From Paracoccaceae bacterium (lineage in GTDB: Bacteria > Pseudomonadota > Alphaproteobacteria > Rhodobacterales > Rhodobacteraceae): a DNA stretch of 39,706 bases. How positions within the stretch are numbered: position 1 is the first letter of the stretch; the number at the start of each line of letters is the position of its first letter. Position numbers and translations under genes: made by a program. The notes under the pieces are model-generated. The model was not told the DNA's origin and ran no database searches. It was given only the letters and a program-made list of their open reading frames with translations. Below, one piece after another: positions 34,243-39,706 of this stretch. Location of the stretch: contig JALSGU010000237.1 of the NCBI GenBank assembly GCA_026982575.1, positions 1-39,706 on the forward strand, read 5' to 3'.

Positions 34243-34665
34243 ATGAAAGCGGAGACGATTTTAGACGCGGAATACAAGCCAGCCGAAAACGAAGATTTTA
34301 TGAATGCCAACCAGTTGGAATATTTCCGTGCCAAGCTGCAAGACTGGAAAAACAGTATTTTGAAAGACAGCCGCGACACGATTGAACAAATGCAGGAAGG
34401 CACGCGCAATATTCCCGACGTGGCCGACCGGGCATCCGAGGAAACCGACCGCGCCCTTGAATTGCGCACCCGCGATCGCGAACGCAAAGTCGTGGCAAAA
34501 ATCGATGCCGCCCTGCGCCGTATCGAAGACGGGTCTTATGGATATTGCGAAGACAGCGGTGAACCTATTTCCCTGAAACGCCTTGATGCGCGCCCGATTG
34601 CCACCCTTAGCCTTGAGGCGCAAGAACGTCACGAGCGTAAAGAAAAAATCCACCGCGACACCTGA
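34243..34665 (+). CDS. dksA: DksA-type RNA polymerase-binding regulator
   Basis: This 140-residue transcription factor enters the RNA polymerase secondary channel and, with ppGpp, tunes stringent-response promoters. The coiled-coil tip has the functional DxxDxA motif in IPDVADRASEETDRALELRTRDRER, followed by AALRRIEDGSYGYCEDSGEPI. In the globular domain only one cysteine is left where E. coli DksA has four (CEDSGEP, then SLEAQERHER instead of CxxC), so the zinc site is lost. This is a known feature of alphaproteobacterial DksA. The start is supported by a GGGGTAAGGG ribosome site. The downstream gap carries the second palindromic repeat. Confidence 0.94.
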   Translation: MKAETILDAEYKPAENEDFMNANQLEYFRAKLQDWKNSILKDSRDTIEQMQEGTRNIPDVADRASEETDRALELRTRDRERKVVAKIDAALRRIEDGSYGYCEDSGEPISLKRLDARPIATLSLEAQERHERKEKIHRDT

Positions 34666-34699
34666 TCTAAACGATTCCGTCTGAAATCAACCAGCGCTC

Positions 34700-34766
34700 C
34701 CGCCGCTTGCCACCTGATCCTTTCAGGATCAAAGGCAAGTGTCGGGCTTGGCCTCGCTATGCTCGG
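34700..34766. repeat. Intergenic palindromic repeat element, copy 2
   Basis: A stem-loop has arms 34706-34711/34734-34739 and 34715-34720/34726-34731 with a 5-base loop. It is followed directly by 34745-34766, which matches 3931-3952 in 21 of 22 positions. It lies between dksA and the CoA-transferase gene, so it may act as the dksA terminator as well. Confidence 0.55.
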
Positions 34767-34849
34767 ATGGTCTTGGTTTATGGTTGCAGGACGCAGATTT
34801 TGTCATAGACTGATCCGGAATTCGGATTAGCCGTGGAAAGCCAGATATT

Positions 34850-35950
34850 ATGACAACCCTGCCCTTGAAAAATCTTCGGATAATCGAATTTTCCGGCATT
34901 GGCCCCGGGCCTTATGCAGGGCAGGTTCTGGCCGATATGGGTGCCGAGGTTATCGTGATCGACCGGCCAAAACGTGGTGATATTGCTTTGGAAAAAGCTG
35001 TTGACCGGCGGGGGAAGCGGTCGATCATTCTTGATCTGAAATCCGGGAAAGGTAAAGATGTGGCGCTGGCATTGGTGCGCAGCGCTGACGGGTTGATAGA
35101 GGGAAACCGCCCCGGTGTGATGGAACGTCTGGGTCTTGGCCCCGAGGATTGCATGGAGATCAACCCCAAGCTGGTTTACGGGCGCATGACCGGATGGGGG
35201 CAAACCGGCCCTTATGCCAAAATGGCGGGGCATGATATTAATTATCTGTCTATTACGGGGGCTTTGCATGCTATTGGCCCCGCTAGCCAACCGCCGCCGC
35301 CGCCGCTTAACCTGATGGGCGATTTTGGTGGCGGGTCGATGTTTTTGGTAACCGGTATGCTTGCGGCATTGCTGAATACCAAAACCGGCGGGCAGGGTGC
35401 GGTGGTGGATGCCGCGATCTGTGACGGGGTGAATTCGATGATGGGTATGTTCCATTCGCTGGATGCAGCTGGGCGGTGGAATGTAAAACGCCACAATAAC
35501 TGGCTTGACGGGGCGGCACCTTATTACCGGTGTTATGAAACATCGGACCAGCGGTTTATGGCGGTTGGTTGTATCGAGCCAAAGTTCTTTGCAACATTGC
35601 TAAGGATGTTGGATTTAGATGCAGAAAGTTTCGGCCCGCAGCTTAACCTTGATCTACATCACAGACAAACCACAGAATTGGCTGCAAAATTCGGCTCGGA
35701 AACAATGGCCCACTGGATAAGGATATTTGACAAAAGCGATGCTTGCGTAACGCCGGTTTTAACCTATCGCGAGGTCGCGCAGCACCCGCATATGGCAGCC
35801 CGCAATGCATTGCAAACCCATGATGGTTTGGTCCATTCGGCTTTGGCGCCACGGTTTGGCGCAAAACCCGAAAAAATTGACACCAGAATTCCCCGTGACG
35901 GCGAGGATGGGGCGGAAATTCTTGCAGAACTAGGGCTTTTGGCCAATTAA
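34850..35950 (+). CDS. Family III CoA transferase, alpha-methylacyl-CoA racemase-like
   Basis: This 366-residue protein of the CaiB/BaiF family has N-terminal LKNLRIIEFSGIGPGPYAG. The residues used by alpha-methylacyl-CoA racemase are present: H128 in KMAGHDINYL, D158 in LNLMGDFGGGS and E243 in VGCIEPKFF. This favours the racemase subgroup over formyl-CoA transferase types. It would epimerise 2-methyl-branched acyl-CoAs in branched-chain lipid or sterol side-chain breakdown. It is followed 10 bp later by an FAD monooxygenase gene, so the two are co-transcribed. A proline run (SQPPPPPLN) sits just before the active-site loop. Confidence 0.88.
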   Translation: MTTLPLKNLRIIEFSGIGPGPYAGQVLADMGAEVIVIDRPKRGDIALEKAVDRRGKRSIILDLKSGKGKDVALALVRSADGLIEGNRPGVMERLGLGPEDCMEINPKLVYGRMTGWGQTGPYAKMAGHDINYLSITGALHAIGPASQPPPPPLNLMGDFGGGSMFLVTGMLAALLNTKTGGQGAVVDAAICDGVNSMMGMFHSLDAAGRWNVKRHNNWLDGAAPYYRCYETSDQRFMAVGCIEPKFFATLLRMLDLDAESFGPQLNLDLHHRQTTELAAKFGSETMAHWIRIFDKSDACVTPVLTYREVAQHPHMAARNALQTHDGLVHSALAPRFGAKPEKIDTRIPRDGEDGAEILAELGLLAN

Positions 35951-35960
35951 GGAATTGAAT

Positions 35961-37139
35961 ATGGAAATGAACGGCGCGGAATTCTCGATCATCGGGGCAG
36001 GAATCGGAGGGTTGGCTGCGGCGATCGCATTGTCGCACAAGGGTGCCAGCGTTACGATCTATGATCAGGCAAAAACACTGGGCGAGGTCGGGGCAGGGTT
36101 ACAAATCAGCCCGAATGGTGTTGCGGTTCTCGATGCGCTTGGCTTGAAAGACAAGGCGGCCAAAGTTGCAAATGCTCCGCAGGCTATTGTGCTGCGCGAT
36201 TTTTCGGGGGCGGATGTGACGCGGCTGAATTTGAACAATAAAGCCGATGCAAACCCCTATTGGCAATTTCACCGTGCCGATCTGCTGGATGTTCTGGCCA
36301 GCACTGCCCGGGCGGCCGGTGTCAGGTTTTGCTTTGATCACAAAGTTACCAATGTGGCCCGCAACGGCGCTGGCGCCTTGATCGAATTTTCCGAACAGGA
36401 AAGCGTGCTGGTTGATTGCCTGATTGCAGCTGACGGGGTGCGTTCGCCCACGCGTTCAGCAGTATTTGGCGGTCAGGCTGCCGAATTCACCGGACAGGTG
36501 GCATGGCGCGGGCTGGTGCCGGCAGACCGGCTGCCGGATGGGTTATTTGCCAATGAAACCCAGGTTTTTATGGGGAAAGGCCGTCATCTTGTCACCTATC
36601 CGCTGCGCGGCGGCAGTGTGATCAATTTTGTGGCGGTTGAGGAACGCAAAAACTGGGCTGACGAGGGCTGGAACATTCCCGATACAGCCGAAAATCTGCG
36701 CGGGGCTTTTTCCGGCTGGGCGGCATCGGTCGAACATTTGCTGGCAGCGGTGGACCATACGTTTTTATGGGGGTTGTTCAACCATCCCGTGTTGCCTCGC
36801 TGGAGCGACGGCCAAGTGGCGCTTTTGGGCGATGCCTGCCATCCCATGCTGCCGTTTTTGGCCCAAGGCGCGGTAATGGGGTTGGAGGATGCATGGGTTT
36901 TGGCGGATGCGTTGGAAAAATCCGGTGATATTCCCGCTGGTCTGCGCCAATACGAAGATCGCCGGAAATCCCGTGCGACACGGGTTCAGAATGCTGCAAA
37001 ACGTAATGCATGGGGGTATCATTTGCGCATGCCGGGGTTTCGCGGCTTGGCCCATGGTATTTTACGCCATTCTTCACCGGATAAATTACTGGCCAAATAT
37101 GACTGGCTTTACGGCCATGACGTAACCAAAGCCGACTGA
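35961..37139 (+). CDS. FAD-dependent aromatic-type monooxygenase
   Basis: This 392-residue class A flavoprotein hydroxylase has GAGIGGLAAAIAL (12-24) for ADP binding, the DG motif in LIAADGVRSPTRS, and the GD motif VALLGDACHPMLPFLAQGAVMGLEDAWVLADAL. The overall pattern is closest to salicylate or 3-hydroxybenzoate 6-hydroxylases, but the substrate cannot be assigned. The start is ATG 35961 with AAGGA eight bases before it; the in-frame TTG at 35955 is less likely. It follows the racemase-like gene by 10 bp, and its stop is followed by a strong hairpin shared with xth. Confidence 0.9.
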   Translation: MEMNGAEFSIIGAGIGGLAAAIALSHKGASVTIYDQAKTLGEVGAGLQISPNGVAVLDALGLKDKAAKVANAPQAIVLRDFSGADVTRLNLNNKADANPYWQFHRADLLDVLASTARAAGVRFCFDHKVTNVARNGAGALIEFSEQESVLVDCLIAADGVRSPTRSAVFGGQAAEFTGQVAWRGLVPADRLPDGLFANETQVFMGKGRHLVTYPLRGGSVINFVAVEERKNWADEGWNIPDTAENLRGAFSGWAASVEHLLAAVDHTFLWGLFNHPVLPRWSDGQVALLGDACHPMLPFLAQGAVMGLEDAWVLADALEKSGDIPAGLRQYEDRRKSRATRVQNAAKRNAWGYHLRMPGFRGLAHGILRHSSPDKLLAKYDWLYGHDVTKAD

Positions 37140-37156
37140 CGGCTTTGCCTGTCAAA

Positions 37157-37188
37157 GCTCTGCCCGTGGCCCTCCTGACGGGCAGAGC
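37157..37188. terminator. Perfect 11-bp hairpin between convergent genes
   Basis: Arms 37157-37167 and 37178-37188 are perfectly complementary over 11 bases with a 10-base loop. It lies between the stop codons of the FAD monooxygenase and xth genes. No clear T-run follows, but its position and stability suggest a bidirectional terminator. Confidence 0.75.
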
Positions 37189-37191
37189 CTC

Positions 37192-37962
37192 TTAAATATC
37201 CAGTTCTATCCAGATGGGCACGTGGTCGCTGGGGCGTTCGCGGCCACGCATTTCACGGTCAATCTCGCAACCGGTTAATCGGTCGGCGGCTTGCGGGCTA
37301 AGCAAAAAGTGATCTATCCTGATGCCGTTATTACGGTTCCATGCACCGGCTTGAAAATCCCAGAATGTGTAATTCAGTGGTGCGGGGTGCAGCGCACGAA
37401 AAGCTTCGGTGAAGCCAAGGTTCAATATCTTTCGATAGGCCGACAGGCTTTCGGGGCGATAAAGCGCATCGCCCCACCAAGCATCGGGATCGTGGCAATC
37501 CTCGGGCTGTGGAATTATGTTGTAATCCCCTGCCATTAGCGAAACTTCTTCAGAAGCCAGTATATCTTTGGCGCGCGCATACATACGTTCCATCCATGCC
37601 AGTTTATAGTCGAATTTTGGCCCCGGAACCGGATTGCCGTTGGGCAGATACAGCCCGCAGATCAACACATTGTTGATACGCGCTTCAATCCAGCGGGCCT
37701 GTTCGTCTTCATCATCACCGGGCAATCCGCAAACCAAATCCTCGATTGGATGTTTGGAAAGGATCGCCACCCCGTTAAAACTTTTCTGGCCATGGGTGGC
37801 AATATTATAGCCCAGATCCTCGATTTCCTGACGCGGGAAATTTTCATCTATCGATTTTATTTCCTGCAAAAGCGCCACATCGACCTTGCTCTCGGCCAGC
37901 CATTCCAGCAAGCGCGGCAGGCGGGCTTTGATGCCATTGATGTTGAAACTTGCAATTTTCAT
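37192..37962 (-). CDS. xth: Exodeoxyribonuclease III
   Basis: This 256-residue AP endonuclease and 3'-phosphatase works in base-excision repair. The catalytic set is visible: N7 in SFNINGIKAR, E34 in LLQEIKS, MAGDYNIIP with its metal-binding Asp, the tyrosine-rich YTFWDF region, and the terminal SDHVPIWIEL with the general-base histidine. The start is ATG 37962; an open frame of 30 codons lies upstream without family similarity. It is divergent from the sulfotransferase-like gene, with 78 bp between starts. Confidence 0.95.
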   Translation of the reverse strand: MKIASFNINGIKARLPRLLEWLAESKVDVALLQEIKSIDENFPRQEIEDLGYNIATHGQKSFNGVAILSKHPIEDLVCGLPGDDEDEQARWIEARINNVLICGLYLPNGNPVPGPKFDYKLAWMERMYARAKDILASEEVSLMAGDYNIIPQPEDCHDPDAWWGDALYRPESLSAYRKILNLGFTEAFRALHPAPLNYTFWDFQAGAWNRNNGIRIDHFLLSPQAADRLTGCEIDREMRGRERPSDHVPIWIELDI

Positions 37963-38040
37963 GTGCGTCCCCGATGTTGCTGTGCCAAGGGTATATGCGC
38001 TATACTGCCCGAGGCAAGAGGCAGATTTAGGGCATTGAGT

Positions 38041-38886
38041 GTGAAACAACATCTGATAAAGGTTTTTGGAGAAAGAAACACCGGAACCCGCGCTATCTTA
38101 CAGATGATCCGCGCCATGCCAAACCTGACAACTGTTGTTCCGGATCTGAAAAAACCTCCTAAAATCAAAGAGATGCAAAGGCGTATAAAAGACCGGTTTC
38201 GCGATAAATGGCTGGATGAATATATGGAAGCATTCAGTTTTGAAAACCGTAACAGGGTTGGGGGGGTTGCCGCATGGACACACGCAGCACCCTATTTCGA
38301 CCAAAGCTATGCCAAAGCCGGGGCCAATGTGGTTTTTGTAACAAAAAACCCCTATAGCTGGATGGTTTCATTGTATAAACACCCGCACCACGCCAAAGGT
38401 ATTTCTTGTGAAGTGCTGGAACAGTTTGTGGATTATCCATGGCTGACATTGCCAAAAGACCGGGTGGAAATGGTATTGAATTCTCCGATGTGTTTGTGGA
38501 ACAAAAAGCTGCGCGCCTATGCGGATTTTCAAGATATTTGCGATATTCCGGTTTACCAGTTCAGCTTCGAAAGCTTTGTCCGGCTTCCGGTCAAAACAAT
38601 GACGGCTGCGCTGGATTCGTTTGGTATTGATTCAACCGGATTGGCGGCCATACCTATCGCGGCAAAAAGAAAAATCCTTATGGCAGACGAATTGCCAGAC
38701 TATTACAACAAAGAACAATGGCGGCAAGGATTAACCCGTCAATCTGTTGCCTTGATTAACCAGCATACAGATTGGCAGGTTGCGAAACGGTTCGGGTATG
38801 AAAAGCTGGACCCAAAACAGTTTCCCATTGAAATCAACCAAGAATATCAATCAAGGCTTCCAAGTGATTTTTCATCCAAAGTATAA
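38041..38886 (+). CDS. Sulfotransferase-like protein, GTG start
   Basis: This 281-residue protein opens with VKQHLIKVFGERNTGTRAIL, in which GERNTGTR is an unusual version of the PAPS phosphate-binding loop at the N-terminus of sulfotransferases. The 3'-phosphate motif is probably VVFVTKNPYSWMVSLYKHPHH, matching the R/K-x-P-xx-W-x-S pattern. The middle has FSFESFVRLP, where other sulfotransferases use a similar turn. No ATG is in frame near the start: GTG 38041 is the best choice, with TTG 38035 as an alternative; the longer open frame back to 37750 lies inside xth. The acceptor molecule is unknown; a role in polysaccharide or lipid sulfation is possible. Confidence 0.75.
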   Translation: MKQHLIKVFGERNTGTRAILQMIRAMPNLTTVVPDLKKPPKIKEMQRRIKDRFRDKWLDEYMEAFSFENRNRVGGVAAWTHAAPYFDQSYAKAGANVVFVTKNPYSWMVSLYKHPHHAKGISCEVLEQFVDYPWLTLPKDRVEMVLNSPMCLWNKKLRAYADFQDICDIPVYQFSFESFVRLPVKTMTAALDSFGIDSTGLAAIPIAAKRKILMADELPDYYNKEQWRQGLTRQSVALINQHTDWQVAKRFGYEKLDPKQFPIEINQEYQSRLPSDFSSKV

Positions 38887-38934
38887 AGTTGGTCAAAAAT
38901 GAATGATCTGATCAATGCAGGCCGCGCTAAATAA

Positions 38935-39267
38935 TCACATCGAAAATGATGTTCCGCAACCGCAACTGCTGGTGGCGTTGGGGTTGTTGATGACAAACCG
39001 CGCCCCGATCAGCTCGTCGGTGAAATCAATGGTGGCATCGGTTAGAAACGGCAATGACACCGGATCAATCAAGACCTTTTCGCCGTTTTGTTCCAGAACC
39101 AGATCATCAGATGTCGCGACATCCAGCTTGATTTCATACTGAAACCCCGAACAACCGCCACCTTCAACCGCCACGCGCAGGGCTTGGGGCACATCCGCGC
39201 CGTCATTGATCTCGCTTAGGCGTTCAAACGCACGATTTGTGACTTTTGGGGGCAAAGAAAGCTGCAT
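38935..39267 (-). CDS. erpA: Iron-sulfur cluster insertion protein, ErpA/IscA type
   Basis: This 110-residue A-type carrier of Fe-S clusters has the three conserved cysteines: C39 in GGGCSGFQYE, and C102 and C104 in SSCGCGTSFSM. It hands clusters to target enzymes. ErpA and IscA are hard to separate by sequence; the stand-alone location next to dgt fits ErpA in Rhodobacteraceae. AAGG precedes the ATG. It is divergent from dgt, with 78 bp between starts. Confidence 0.93.
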   Translation of the reverse strand: MQLSLPPKVTNRAFERLSEINDGADVPQALRVAVEGGGCSGFQYEIKLDVATSDDLVLEQNGEKVLIDPVSLPFLTDATIDFTDELIGARFVINNPNATSSCGCGTSFSM

Positions 39268-39345
39268 CTTTTAACCTTGTTCATGTTAGATTAGATATTG
39301 CGAATGTAAGCGGGCAACCCCCCCGTGACAAGTGCGGAGCAAAAA

Positions 39346-39706
39346 ATGAACCAGAAATACGCCTCGAACCCGGCAAATACGCGGGGCCGGTTGGTGGCTG
39401 AACAGGGCAGTGCGCACCGTTCAGCCTTTCAGCGCGACCGTGATCGCATCATCCATTGCACCGCATTTCGCCGCCTGAAACACAAAACCCAGGTGTTTGT
39501 CGAACACGAGGGCGATCATTTTCGCACGCGCCTGACCCATTCCATTGAGGTGGCGCAAGTGGCGCGCACCATTTCAGGGGTGCTCGGCCTGAATTCCGAG
39601 CTGACCGAGGCGGTGGCGCTGGCCCATGATCTTGGCCATACCCCTTTTGGCCATACCGGCGAAGAATCGCTGGATGCCTGTATGGCGCCTTATGGCGGCT
39701 TTGATC
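39346..39706 (+). CDS. dgt: Deoxyguanosinetriphosphate triphosphohydrolase-like protein, 3' end cut off by the window edge
   Basis: The 120 codons visible match the dGTPase family of HD-domain phosphohydrolases, which split dNTPs to nucleoside and triphosphate. Seen are [23 protein letters not shown], the metal ligand H65 in [15 protein letters not shown], and the HD pair H94-D95 in [20 protein letters not shown]. The ATG at 39346 follows TGCGGAGC. The rest of the gene lies beyond the right edge. Confidence 0.93.
   Translation, partial: MNQKYASNPANTRGRLVAEQGSAHRSAFQRDRDRIIHCTAFRRLKHKTQVFVEHEGDHFRTRLTHSIEVAQVARTISGVLGLNSELTEAVALAHDLGHTPFGHTGEESLDACMAPYGGFD

Noticed and set aside
37750-38040. 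N-terminal extension of the sulfotransferase-like gene
   Set aside because: This open stretch runs antisense through xth and its intergenic region and has no sulfotransferase similarity; the homologous part begins at GTG 38041.
1-39706. CRISPR array, prophage, transposon or toxin-antitoxin pair
   Set aside because: No regularly spaced direct repeats, integrase, transposase, phage structural genes or typical toxin-antitoxin pair was found on either strand.

Overview
This window reads as chromosomal DNA of an alphaproteobacterium, most likely a moderate-GC member of the Rhodobacteraceae (Roseobacter group). The basis is its gene set: aerobic cobaltochelatase CobS, CcmI, DUF1289, DUF465 (YdcH-like), DUF2927 and DUF1289-ruvX-ccmI linkage, a single-cysteine DksA, heterotetrameric sarcosine oxidase, and a dgt/erpA/xth neighbourhood. 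No tRNA, rRNA, insertion sequence, prophage or CRISPR array is visible. Coding density is very high, and many genes overlap by 1-8 bp.

Layout. 1-1934 (minus): cobS, a secreted protein of unknown function and a truncated-by-edge staphylococcal-nuclease-like protein form one operon. 2145-8221: a SugE/Gdx-type SMR exporter, a class V aminotransferase, a Tat-exported DUF6134-like protein, cysteine synthase and a large MscS-family channel. 8270-12087: a J-domain protein divergent from bolA, a GlsB/YeaQ small membrane protein, a DUF4177 protein and gatB. 12213-17712: a diguanylate cyclase, a DUF465 protein, a class I glutamine-amidotransferase-like hydrolase, a Tat-exported metallo-beta-lactamase-fold protein, dusA coupled to a TauE/SafE permease, and a membrane retropepsin. 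17799-19779 (minus): the overlapping ccmI-ruvX-DUF1289 operon.

19962-26034 holds all four subunits of sarcosine oxidase. soxB is separated from soxDAG by about 1 kb carrying a reverse-strand 75-residue membrane protein and a three-helix membrane protein whose stop lies 3 bp before soxD. A GT61-type glycosyltransferase follows and overlaps, tail to tail, the end of a long minus-strand cluster.

That cluster (34099 down to 27374) is the most distinctive part of the window. Nine genes are packed with overlaps or tiny gaps: MoxR AAA ATPase, GNAT acetyltransferase, DUF2927 lipoprotein, a 56-residue membrane microprotein, a CoxE-like VWA protein, cytochrome P450, a membrane-anchored protein with a duplicated helical motif, DedA and an M48 metalloprotease. 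The MoxR-VWA pair is a known chaperone-like module. Its co-transcription with a P450 and membrane-quality-control genes suggests an envelope-linked maturation or stress function, which is inference.

34243-39706: dksA, an AMACR-like CoA transferase with an FAD monooxygenase, xth, a sulfotransferase-like gene, erpA, and the 5' part of dgt running off the right edge. Two intergenic regions (about 3.80-3.96 kb and 34.69-34.77 kb) share a 22-bp motif next to hairpins and look like copies of a dispersed palindromic repeat.
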